A stretch of 64,000 nt of DNA, taken from the NCBI GenBank assembly GCA_016191845.1, contig JACPVF010000007.1, positions 806,001 to 870,000 on the forward strand, read 5' to 3'. The notes under the pieces are model-generated. The model was given only the letters and a program-made list of their open reading frames with translations. It did not search any database and was not told the DNA's origin. Source of the stretch: Chloroflexota bacterium (GTDB taxonomy: Bacteria > Chloroflexota > Anaerolineae > Anaerolineales > Villigracilaceae). Positions 17,009 to 24,133 of this stretch are shown here, in pieces (position 1 is the first letter of the stretch; every line of letters begins with the position of its first letter). Made by a program: the position numbers and the translations under genes.

Positions 17009-17881
17009 TTAGAACTTTCCTGCTGCTTTAGCGCGGTCCAGCACTTTCTGCGCGTTCTTGAGCAGCGGCATGTCGATCATCCTGCCGTCGAGCGCATAAG
17101 CGCCCTTGCCTTCCTGCTGGTTGGTTTCAAAGGTTTCGACCACGCGGCGGGCGTAGGCGATGGATTCGTCGCTGGGCGTGAAGGCTGCCTGAACGGGACC
17201 GACCTGCGCAGGGTGGATGATCTGCTTGCCCGAGAATCCCAACCGCGCGCCCGCTTCGGCTTCGGCGCGCAGTGCATCGAGGTCCTTGAAGTCGATGGTG
17301 ACGATGTCGATGGCCTGCAGGTCGTAGGCGGCGCAGGCAGTGACCACGGCTTCACGCGCGTAGAGCAGCTCAACTGCATCCTTCGTGCGTGTTGCGCCGA
17401 CGCTGGCCGCGAAGTCCTCGCCGCCGAAGATGATCGCGTCCAGACGCTTGTCCGCGCCCGCGATCTCTTTCAGGTTTAGGATGCCTTTGGCCGTCTCGAC
17501 CAGGATGATCATGCGGATGCCGCCCAGCGGCAGCCCATGAGCCAGTTCGTACGACTCGATGCGGCTGCTGACCCAGGTCACCTGCTCGGGCGATTCGACC
17601 TTGGGCAGGGCGATCGAATCGGGACGGGTCTCCAGCGCGGCGGCGAGGTCGTCCGCCTCCCAGCCCGAGCCGATGCTGTTGATGCGGATGCAGCGCTCGG
17701 CGGCGCCGAAATCCAGCTCGCGCATGGCCTGGGCAATGACGGCGCGCGCCTCGGCCTTCTTGTTGATGGCGGTGCCGTCTTCCAGATCCATGCAGATGCT
17801 GTCCACACCGAGGGTGGTGGCTTTTTCGATCTTGCGGCGGTCATCGCCAGGCATGTATAAAAGGGCGCGTCGGGAATGCAT
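17009..17881 (-). CDS. HpcH/HpaI-type CoA ester lyase (CitE-like)
   Basis: A 290-residue TIM-barrel lyase that cleaves or condenses 3-hydroxyacyl-CoA esters such as malyl-, methylmalyl- or citramalyl-CoA. It opens with RRALLYMPGDDRRKIEKA, followed by the Mg-binding region CMDLEDG and, near residue 125, IILVETAKGILNL and FGGEDFAASVG. The C-terminal GKQIIHPAQV is typical of the CitE/Mcl family. It lies downstream of the MaoC hydratase and the biotin-dependent carboxylase subunits, a combination found in leucine/branched-acyl-CoA and itaconate/citramalate pathways. The precise substrate is not resolved. Confidence 0.9.
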   Translation of the reverse strand: MHSRRALLYMPGDDRRKIEKATTLGVDSICMDLEDGTAINKKAEARAVIAQAMRELDFGAAERCIRINSIGSGWEADDLAAALETRPDSIALPKVESPEQVTWVSSRIESYELAHGLPLGGIRMIILVETAKGILNLKEIAGADKRLDAIIFGGEDFAASVGATRTKDAVELLYAREAVVTACAAYDLQAIDIVTIDFKDLDALRAEAEAGARLGFSGKQIIHPAQVGPVQAAFTPSDESIAYARRVVETFETNQQEGKGAYALDGRMIDMPLLKNAQKVLDRAKAAGKF

Positions 17882-17894
17882 AGGGTCTCCTAAA

Positions 17895-17974
17895 TGTCAT
17901 TGCGAGGAGCGTTCTTTGCGACGAAGCAATCTCATGTTCGTGGGAGGCTGCTTCCCGCAGGCCGCAGCGACATG
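17895..17974. repeat. REP-like element, GTCATTGCGAG family
   Basis: The gap between the CitE-like and MaoC genes is filled by a GTCATTGCGAGGAGCG ... CGACGAAGCAATCTC element, an inverted-repeat type with GCTTCG and TTGCGA cores. A second copy family member is at 48633-48738 and a fragment at 42733-42746. Confidence 0.72.
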
Positions 17975-18424
17975 TTAATTGGGTTTCTTCAAAAACATCG
18001 CGGTCCGCTCGAACTGGACCACAATTGTACCGTCTGGTTTGCGGCCTGTGCATTGGATACGGACAAGGCCCGCGTTGGGCCGTGACTTCGACTCGCGCTT
18101 CTCGATGATCTCACTCTCGGCGTAGAGGGTGTCGCCGTGGAAGACGGGGTTGGGATGCACGACCTTGTCATAGCCGAGGTTGGCGACGATGGTGCCCTCG
18201 GTCAGCTCGGCCACGGTCAGGCCGACCACCAGCCCGAAGGTGAACACGCCGTTGACCAGCCGCTGGCCGAACTCGGTCTTCGAGGCAAAGTCCTCGTTGA
18301 CGTGCAGGGGCTGCGTGTTCATCGTCAGCGCGGAGAAGAGCACGTTGTCCATTTCGGTGACGGTGCGCCCGCCGTGTTTAAATTTCATGCCGACTTCGAG
18401 TTCGTCGAAATATTTGCCAGTCAT
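17975..18424 (-). CDS. MaoC family dehydratase (single hot-dog)
   Basis: A 149-residue R-specific enoyl-CoA hydratase-type protein. The start (GKYFDELEVGMKFKHGGRTVTEMD) and the hydratase segment NTQPLHVNEDFA with VNGVFTFGLVVG are typical of the MaoC family; the catalytic Asp/His pair is usually D-x4-H, and here the motif reads NTQPLHVN, with Asn where Asp is usual, as in some mesaconyl- or itaconyl-CoA hydratase relatives. It is probably cytoplasmic. It sits between the biotin carrier and CitE-like genes, consistent with hydration of an unsaturated acyl-CoA before lyase cleavage. Confidence 0.88.
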   Translation of the reverse strand: MTGKYFDELEVGMKFKHGGRTVTEMDNVLFSALTMNTQPLHVNEDFASKTEFGQRLVNGVFTFGLVVGLTVAELTEGTIVANLGYDKVVHPNPVFHGDTLYAESEIIEKRESKSRPNAGLVRIQCTGRKPDGTIVVQFERTAMFLKKPN

Positions 18425-18435
18425 ACAATCTCCGT

Positions 18436-18500
18436 TTCAAGGTTTGCAGGTTGGAAGGCTGCAGGTTCGAACGTGTCAACCTGCTAACTTTCCAACTTAT
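18436..18500. repeat. Imperfect inverted repeat overlapping the end of the biotin-carrier gene
   Basis: GGTTTGCAGGTTGGAAGG and a partly complementary CAACCTGCTAACTTTCCAAC flank a short centre. The right arm encodes the last residues and stop of the biotin carrier protein. It could be a dispersed repeat or a transcriptional hairpin without a T run. Confidence 0.5.
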
Positions 18501-18972
18501 CCACGATCTCGATCAAGACTTGTTCGCGTTCTACCGTCTGACCCTGCTGAATGAGTAATTTCCCGACCCTGCCATCCTTGGGCGCAGAAACGCGGATCTC
18601 CATTTTCATGGCTTCCAGCACGAGCAGGGTCTGGCCTTTGGTCACGGACTCGCCCTCCGCCACATTCACCGCGCGGACCTGGCCTGGCATGGGCGCGGTC
18701 AACTCGTCCTGGGCGTGATGTCCATGCTGGGCGCGGCGCGTCCCTGCCGTGGATTTGGTCAAGGCGAAAGTCTGTCCGCCGATGGTGACCCAGCGTTTGA
18801 CGCCATCAAACGAGACGAAAGCCGTCACGCGCTGACCGTCGAGCAGCAGATCAAGTCGTCCGTTTTCAGAGTGCAGGATTTCAACTGAGAGGGTTTTATC
18901 TCCGATGACGACTTGATAGCCTTTACCAGTGGAAGTAAGGTCGATGTCCGTGCTGTTGAATTGTGATTTCAT
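18484..18972 (-). CDS. Biotin carboxyl carrier protein (BT-like plus biotinyl domain)
   Basis: A 162-residue subunit of an acyl-CoA carboxylase. The C-terminal 75 residues form a biotinyl domain with the EAMKME motif, and Lys123 should carry biotin. The N-terminal half (YQVVIGDKTLSVEIL, LLLDGQRVTAFVSFDG) looks like the BT domain that precedes the biotinyl domain in the alpha subunits of methylcrotonyl- and propionyl-CoA carboxylases. Together with the biotin carboxylase encoded upstream it would rebuild a standard alpha subunit. Its start overlaps the stop of the inserted membrane-protein gene by four bases. Confidence 0.93.
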   Translation of the reverse strand: MKSQFNSTDIDLTSTGKGYQVVIGDKTLSVEILHSENGRLDLLLDGQRVTAFVSFDGVKRWVTIGGQTFALTKSTAGTRRAQHGHHAQDELTAPMPGQVRAVNVAEGESVTKGQTLLVLEAMKMEIRVSAPKDGRVGKLLIQQGQTVEREQVLIEIVDKLES

Positions 18973-19373
18973 GAGAAGATGTCTTTCCTAATATCAGGCA
19001 AGCTGATCCACAAAAGCCCAATCCATGCAGCTATGGTTACAAACATCAGAAATATGCTCACATATTCATTCCAGGACTTGAAAAGAAAACCTCCCAGAAT
19101 AGAAATAGCCGAAATGCCAATAGTGATGCCCCAGAAAATAAATTGACCACGTGCTGGCAGGTCTGAGATCTTGGTAAAAGGATGTTTCCTCGGCTGTGGG
19201 CGAAATCGAGAAATTTGACTGTCGAAATAAAGAAACAAAATTAACAACGGTAACATTAAAGGCCACACACTCGACAGATTCAAAGCTTGGAATGTAAACA
19301 CGCCAGCAGCAATCACTGCCAAATAGTTTATTAAATTGAGCACAATATACAAAGGCAGTGATATTTTGTTCAT
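18969..19373 (-). CDS. AT-rich four-TM membrane protein inserted in carboxylase operon
   Basis: A 134-residue protein with four hydrophobic segments (about 8-28, 35-48, 75-93 and 103-125) and no recognised family. Its base composition is markedly more AT-rich than the flanking carboxylase genes. It lies exactly between the biotin carboxylase and the BT-biotinyl protein, overlapping the latter by four bases and starting 21 bases after the former stops. The open frame is well formed and ends in a charged tail (DIRKDIFS). It is probably a recently acquired gene; no link to carboxylation is evident. Confidence 0.7.
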   Translation of the reverse strand: MNKISLPLYIVLNLINYLAVIAAGVFTFQALNLSSVWPLMLPLLILFLYFDSQISRFRPQPRKHPFTKISDLPARGQFIFWGITIGISAISILGGFLFKSWNEYVSIFLMFVTIAAWIGLLWISLPDIRKDIFS

Positions 19374-19394
19374 AAATGTTCCTTTTGGGAAAGC

Positions 19395-20867
19395 CTAATT
19401 CCTGAAACCACTCGCCACTTTCCACGGACTATACGCCTCCACGCTCTGACCTTCGACCTGCGACTTTTGACCCAATTCCACCACCGCCGCCGCAACCAAC
19501 GCCTCCACCGTCGGCTCTCCCGCCTGCCAGCCAAACTTCGTCTCAACCCAGCGCGTGGTGACCTGTCCGTTGTGGAAATCCTCGTGGGCCAGCAGATCCC
19601 CCATGAAGTCGATGTTGGTGGTCACGCCGTGGACGACGAACTCGCGCAGCGCAGCCTGCATGCGTCGAATGGCTGCCTCGCGGTCCTCGGCGTGGACGAT
19701 CAGTTTGGCCAGCATCGGGTCGTAGAAGTGCGTCACCTCGTCGCCCGCGCGGAAGCCCGAGTCCACGCGGATGCCGGGCCCGCGCGGTTCGATGAATTGC
19801 AGCAGCCGTCCCGTGCTGGGCAGGAATCCGCCCGCGGGGTCTTCGGCGTAGACGCGGCACTCGATGGCATGTCCGCGCTGGCGGAAGTCACTTTGTGTGA
19901 AGGGAAAGGGTTCACCCGCCGCGATGCGCAGTTGCCATTGGACGAGGTCGAGTCCAGCCACGAGTTCGGTGACGGGGTGCTCGACTTGCAGGCGGGTATT
20001 CATTTCGAGGAAATAAAATTTCAGGGTGTTGGGATCAACGATGAATTCGATGGTGCCCGCGTTGAAGTAGTTCACAGCCTTGGCCGCCGCGACCGCCGCC
20101 GCACCCATCTGCGTGCGCAGCTCGGGCGTGAGCAGGGGCGAAGGCGTCTCTTCGATTATTTTCTGATGACGTCTTTGCACGGAACATTCGCGCTCGAACA
20201 GATGGATGAGGTTTCCGTGCTGGTCGCCGAAGACCTGAAATTCGATGTGGTGTGCGTTGGGAAGATATTTCTCGATCAGCAGACGTTCATCGCCGAAGGC
20301 GTTCAGCGCTTCGCGCCGCGCCCCTTCAATGGACTCCGTCAAATCGGCTTGGCTTTCGACCACGCGCATGCCCTTGCCCCCGCCGCCTGCCGCCGCCTTG
20401 ACCAGCACAGGGTAACCGATCTCCTCCGCAGCCTGGCGGAACTCGTCTACGCTTTCCAAGCCTTCAAAACCTGGGACGGTCGGGACACCTGCCGCCTTCA
20501 TGCGGATCTTCGACTCGGCCTTGTCGCCCATCGCGCGGATCGAATCCGCTGAGGGGCCGATAAAGGTCAGCTTGGCGGAATCCACTGCGGCGGCGAAGGA
20601 GGCATTCTCCGAGAGGAAGCCATAGCCCGGGTGGACGGCCTCCGCCTTCGTGTCGAGCGCCGCCTGGAGGATGCGGTCTGCGTTCAAATAGGATTCGCGC
20701 GGCGCGGCCCCGCCCAGCAAGACGGCCTCATCGGCCATCTGCACGTGTAGTGCATTCTTGTCGACCTCGGAGTAGACGGCCACGCTTTTCACGCCCAGTT
20801 CACGGCAGGCGCGGATGATACGGACGGCGATCTCGCCGCGGTTGGCGATCAGGATTTTTTTGAACAT
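19395..20867 (-). CDS. Acyl-CoA carboxylase, biotin carboxylase subunit
   Basis: ATP-dependent carboxylation of biotin, 490 residues. It shows the N-terminal FKKILIANRGEIAVRIIRA, the ATP-grasp glycine loop KAAAGGGGKGMRVV near residue 160, and EMNTRLQVEHPVTE near residue 290. The C-terminal 40 residues go beyond a plain AccC (about 450) and end SPWKVASGFRN, which matches the linker that leads into the BT domain of methylcrotonyl-CoA carboxylase alpha subunits. The remaining BT-biotinyl part is encoded two genes downstream. It is the first gene of the operon. Confidence 0.94.
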   Translation of the reverse strand: MFKKILIANRGEIAVRIIRACRELGVKSVAVYSEVDKNALHVQMADEAVLLGGAAPRESYLNADRILQAALDTKAEAVHPGYGFLSENASFAAAVDSAKLTFIGPSADSIRAMGDKAESKIRMKAAGVPTVPGFEGLESVDEFRQAAEEIGYPVLVKAAAGGGGKGMRVVESQADLTESIEGARREALNAFGDERLLIEKYLPNAHHIEFQVFGDQHGNLIHLFERECSVQRRHQKIIEETPSPLLTPELRTQMGAAAVAAAKAVNYFNAGTIEFIVDPNTLKFYFLEMNTRLQVEHPVTELVAGLDLVQWQLRIAAGEPFPFTQSDFRQRGHAIECRVYAEDPAGGFLPSTGRLLQFIEPRGPGIRVDSGFRAGDEVTHFYDPMLAKLIVHAEDREAAIRRMQAALREFVVHGVTTNIDFMGDLLAHEDFHNGQVTTRWVETKFGWQAGEPTVEALVAAAVVELGQKSQVEGQSVEAYSPWKVASGFRN

Positions 20868-20947
20868 CGGGAGCAGAATCCTTGGCGAATGGAGTCGGCT
20901 TGCAGGTCAATTTTATCGTGAATATGGGTGAATCAAATGTCCCATGC

Positions 20948-20959
20948 TATACTTAAACC
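20948..20959 (+). promoter_or_regulatory. -10 box of a probable leaderless promoter
   Basis: TATACT (20948-20953) lies six bases before the ATG at 20960, with no Shine-Dalgarno sequence possible between. The ATGCTATACT context recurs at 58159-58168 before another gene. Confidence 0.58.
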
Positions 20960-21787
20960 ATGAAATCCAAACCCACCGCCGCTCCTGTTCAAGCCCGCTG
21001 GTTTTCAGAAAATCCCGATAAAGCCTGGGGCGAAAAGTTTTTCCTCATTTATTCGCCGATCTGGATCCTGCAAACGGCCATGGCTGTGGTGTTTGGATAC
21101 GGCAAGACGATGGGGGATTTCGGATCGATCATCTATTCCCTGTTCGTTGCGGCGCCGTTCGTGGTGGTGCCCTTCCTTATCTATAAAGAAGCAAAGGCGG
21201 GCAAACCCTGGTACAAGACCTATTGGTTCAAAGCCAATCTGTACATCGCCATCTTCTCTCTGCTGGGAAATTACTACGGCAGCGAATATTTCTTCGACGT
21301 GCTGGGCATGGTCTACAATTATTCCAACCTGCACTGGACTTTCGATGCGTCCCTGGTGGGCACGGGCGTACAACATACGCCTGTGATGATGTATCTGCTG
21401 ACCCATGCCTACTTCATGACCTATCACGTCACTGCGATGGTGGTCTTGCGCCGCCTGCGCACCTCGCGTCTGGGACAATCTTCGGCCTGGGTCTTTCCCG
21501 TCGCCATCTTTGTTGCAGCTTATTTCTGGTCGTGGATGGAAACCTTCGTGATGGCCAATCCCGCCATGGCAGATACCTTCTATTACAAAGACCTGAACCG
21601 CATGTTGGCCATCGGTTCGATCACGTATTCGTGTTTCTTCATTACCAGTTTCCCGATCTTCTACTGGCTGGATGAGAGGCTGGACGACACCTGGGGCCTG
21701 ATCCGCACCACGGCGGCGGCTCTCTCGGCCAGTATGTTGACCTTCTTCCTGCTTGATCTGTGGACGAAGTACATCGGACCCATCTAA
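20960..21787 (+). CDS. Cycloeucalenol cycloisomerase-like membrane protein
   Basis: A 275-residue polytopic membrane protein that I recognise as related to plant cycloeucalenol cycloisomerase (CPI1), which opens the cyclopropane ring of cycloeucalenol during sterol synthesis. Matching landmarks occur in the same order: EKFFLIYSPIWI near residue 26, WFKANLYIAIFSLLGNYYG near residue 90, THAYFMTYHV and LRRLRTS near 150-170, SFPIFYWLDE near 230, and FFLLDLWTKYIGPI at the C-terminus. Seven or eight hydrophobic segments are seen. It is a single gene with its own promoter and terminator, divergent from the carboxylase operon. No other sterol gene is in the window, so the substrate is open. Confidence 0.82.
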   Translation: MKSKPTAAPVQARWFSENPDKAWGEKFFLIYSPIWILQTAMAVVFGYGKTMGDFGSIIYSLFVAAPFVVVPFLIYKEAKAGKPWYKTYWFKANLYIAIFSLLGNYYGSEYFFDVLGMVYNYSNLHWTFDASLVGTGVQHTPVMMYLLTHAYFMTYHVTAMVVLRRLRTSRLGQSSAWVFPVAIFVAAYFWSWMETFVMANPAMADTFYYKDLNRMLAIGSITYSCFFITSFPIFYWLDERLDDTWGLIRTTAAALSASMLTFFLLDLWTKYIGPI

Positions 21788-21800
21788 AACGAGTAACAAA

Positions 21801-21834
21801 AAAACGGGAGCCGTGAACGGCTCCCGTTTTTTGT
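21801..21834. terminator. Bidirectional intrinsic terminator
   Basis: A 12-bp perfect stem (AAAACGGGAGCC / GGCTCCCGTTTT) with a 6-base loop, followed by TTG-TTTT, lies between the convergent cycloisomerase-like and AIM24-family genes. Confidence 0.9.
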
Positions 21835-21842
21835 TTTCAGGG

Positions 21843-22526
21843 TTATGAACTTTTCACTTCGGGCTTGGGCAGCTGCGGGATGATCCAGTTGATCAGCGCC
21901 TGCGGAGAACGGGTCTGCATGTAGATCGTGCCGGGACCTGTCAGCTCGACCACCAGGCCTTCGCCGCTGAACAGCGTGGACTTGAATCCGCCCACAGTTT
22001 TGGGCTGTACGTTCATGCTGCCTGTGAAGGCCACCAGATGCGAGGTATCGACGATGTATTTTTCGCCCGCGCCGATGGTGCGCTCGAAGATCGCGCCGTA
22101 CGAGGAGACCAGCAGTTTGCCCGTGCCTGTGGCCTCCAACATGGAAATACCTTCTGCCGACATGAACGCCTTCATGCTGACCTTGGCCGTCAGTTCCACG
22201 CCATTCTCCGAGGCGACATACGAACCTGATTGCAACATCATTTTCTCGCCCTTCATCTCGATCAACAGCATGTCGCCAGGCAATTCGGGAGCCAGAGTCA
22301 CTTCGCCGCCCGAGGCCGCAGCCTGAAAGAAGTTTTGGAAGAAGGATTCCCCGCCCAGCACAGCGCGCCCGAGCGATTTGAGGAATCCGCCCTCGGCCTT
22401 GGTCTCGATGCCGATGCCTTCACTCATGCTGACCATTGCGCCCGCTTCGGCGCGGATGCGTTCGTTTGGCTGCAGTTTGGCAACCGCCAGTGAATAGGAA
22501 GGACGATGTTCGATTGTGATTTCCAT
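21843..22526 (-). CDS. AIM24/TIGR00266 family protein
   Basis: A 227-residue protein of the beta-helical AIM24 family. Diagnostic stretches are ITIEHRPSYSLAVAKLQPNE at the N-terminus, AEAGAMVSMSEGIGIETKA and GGESFFQNFF near residue 60, and the C-terminal GLVVELTGPGTIYMQTRSP. The family's role in bacteria is not established. It is a single gene; the AT-rich region upstream is shared with the divergent marR gene. Confidence 0.9.
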   Translation of the reverse strand: MEITIEHRPSYSLAVAKLQPNERIRAEAGAMVSMSEGIGIETKAEGGFLKSLGRAVLGGESFFQNFFQAAASGGEVTLAPELPGDMLLIEMKGEKMMLQSGSYVASENGVELTAKVSMKAFMSAEGISMLEATGTGKLLVSSYGAIFERTIGAGEKYIVDTSHLVAFTGSMNVQPKTVGGFKSTLFSGEGLVVELTGPGTIYMQTRSPQALINWIIPQLPKPEVKSS

Positions 22527-22643
22527 GGTGTGATTCCTTTTAGGTGTTTGAATGGGGAAAATATAGTCGTATCTTGTAGAAGCAGCAATCCCTCCTGTGT
22601 ACGTGCTTTGTCGTTCTCTAACATTCCTCTTATCTTCCCCGCC

Positions 22644-22696
22644 TTGACTTAACTTAAGTTTTGCATATATTTAAGCACGCTTAAATAAAAAGAAGG
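22644..22696 (+). promoter_or_regulatory. marR promoter with two palindromic operator candidates
   Basis: TTGACT (22644-22649) and TATATT (22666-22671) are 16 bases apart. A perfect 10-bp palindrome AACTTAAGTT (22651-22660) sits between the boxes, and TTAAGC-AC-GCTTAA (22671-22684) overlaps the start-site region. AGAAGG (22691-22696) is the ribosome-binding site. The layout suggests autoregulation by the MarR protein. Confidence 0.68.
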
Positions 22697-22703
22697 CTTA
22701 AGA

Positions 22704-23201
22704 ATGACAAATGCTCCCCTATTTACCCAATCCATCCGCGCGTGGATGGATGTTTTTATGCACCGCTCCATGCGTGGCTGGGGGCTTTTCGCCAGATCCA
22801 CAGGACTGTCGATGCCGCAGTTCAGTCTCATGATGCAGTTGCATTATCGTGGCGCGTGCGGCATGTCCGAGATCAGCGAACGGTTCGAGGTCACACCTGC
22901 CGCGGCCAGCCAATTGGTGGATAAGCTTGTACAAAATGGCTTCATCGTCCGCGAGGAAGACCCAAGCGACCGTCGCGCCAAGTTGTTGAATCTCACCGAC
23001 AAGGGGAAGGAAACCATCCTGCAAGGGATCGAGGAACGTTATCGTTGGGTGGACCAGCTGGCCGAGCGGTTGACCGATGAAGAGCGCGTTCAAATCAGCA
23101 AAGCGTTGGACATCATGACGCGTGCCGCGGAAGGATTGGAATCCGAGCCCGCCCGACAGGGACATCCATCCGTCAAATCTACATACTCAATTCACAAGTA
23201 A
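22704..23201 (+). CDS. MarR family transcriptional regulator
   Basis: A 165-residue winged-helix repressor. The helix-turn-helix region is MSEISERFEVTPAAASQLVDK (first 20 residues shown in part) near residues 52-72, followed by the wing REEDPSDRRAKLLNLTDKG, a nearly invariant MarR signature. N- and C-terminal helices would form the dimer. It is the first gene of an operon with an SDR and a two-subunit ABC exporter, so it most likely controls their expression in response to a small ligand. Confidence 0.95.
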   Translation: MTNAPLFTQSIRAWMDVFMHRSMRGWGLFARSTGLSMPQFSLMMQLHYRGACGMSEISERFEVTPAAASQLVDKLVQNGFIVREEDPSDRRAKLLNLTDKGKETILQGIEERYRWVDQLAERLTDEERVQISKALDIMTRAAEGLESEPARQGHPSVKSTYSIHK

Positions 23202-23227
23202 CATTTACACTTTCTCAAGGAAAATGA

Positions 23228-24091
23228 ATGAAAACAGTTTTGCAAAATAAAGTCGCCGTGATCACCGGCGGATCACGCGGCCTGGGGTACGCCATTGCCG
23301 AGACCTATGTGCGCGCGGGCGCGAAGGTGGTCATTGCGTCGCGCTCGGCCCGCTCGGTGGACGAGGCGGTGAAAAAACTCCAACATAACGGCGCACAGGC
23401 AGCAGGTCTGGCCTGTGACGTGGGCGACCTGGCCCAGGTCGAGGCGTTGGCGGAGTTGGCAATCCGCACCTTTGGCCGAATCGACATCTGGGTCAACAAC
23501 GCGGGCATCTCTGCACCCTATGGACCCACGGCCCATGTCCCCAGCGCGGACTTCCTGAACGTGGTCAACACCAACATTGTCGGCACCTACAATGGGTCGG
23601 TCGTGGCGTTGCGTCATTTCCTGGCCCAGAAGAGCGGCAAGCTGATCAACCTGCTGGGGCGCGGTGACACGGGCGCGGTGCCCATGCAGAACGCATATAG
23701 CTCCAGCAAGGCTTGGGTGCGTAATTTCACCCAGACGCTGGCGCAGGAATACAAAGGCCGCGGCGTGGATATCTTCGGTTTCAACCCGGGCCTGGTGCGC
23801 ACCGAGATGCTTAGCAACGTCCAGGCGGTGAACGGCTATGAAGGCCGACTGAATCCGCTCCGTTATGTGGCCATGCTGTGGGGCAATGAGGCTGACGTGC
23901 CCGCCGAGCACGCCTTGTGGCTGGCGTCCCCTGCCACAGACGGCCGCAATGGTCTGATGTCCACCGTGTTGACCAAGCGTCTGATGTTCTCGCGCCTGGT
24001 TACGCTGCCCTTCCAGAAATTGTTCAGCCGCTCTGTTCAGCCGCTCGACCTGACGGTGACCTCCGTCGAGTCCGCGTATAGCGGTGATTAG
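23228..24091 (+). CDS. SDR family oxidoreductase with altered catalytic serine position
   Basis: A 287-residue short-chain dehydrogenase-like protein. It has the cofactor motif TGGSRGLGYA, NNAGIS near residue 92, and the YSSSK active-site tyrosine/lysine. The residue 13 positions before the Tyr, normally serine, is glycine here (INLLGRGDTGA), so catalysis may be changed or use a nearby Thr. The C-terminal about 60 residues extend beyond a basic SDR. It lies 26 bases after marR and just before the ABC exporter genes. Confidence 0.88.
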   Translation: MKTVLQNKVAVITGGSRGLGYAIAETYVRAGAKVVIASRSARSVDEAVKKLQHNGAQAAGLACDVGDLAQVEALAELAIRTFGRIDIWVNNAGISAPYGPTAHVPSADFLNVVNTNIVGTYNGSVVALRHFLAQKSGKLINLLGRGDTGAVPMQNAYSSSKAWVRNFTQTLAQEYKGRGVDIFGFNPGLVRTEMLSNVQAVNGYEGRLNPLRYVAMLWGNEADVPAEHALWLASPATDGRNGLMSTVLTKRLMFSRLVTLPFQKLFSRSVQPLDLTVTSVESAYSGD

Positions 24092-24133
24092 AGAGGAATT
24101 TTATGCAAACCTTTGTCCTGAGGAGCGAGCCCC

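Noticed and set aside
18460-18480. Possible tRNA T-loop (GGTTCGAAC)
   Set aside because: The flanks do not pair into a 5-bp T stem, and no D-arm, anticodon arm or acceptor stem is found nearby.
19467-20552. 361-residue open frame antisense to the biotin carboxylase
   Set aside because: Shadow frame; composition rich in His and Arg, no motifs, no start signals.
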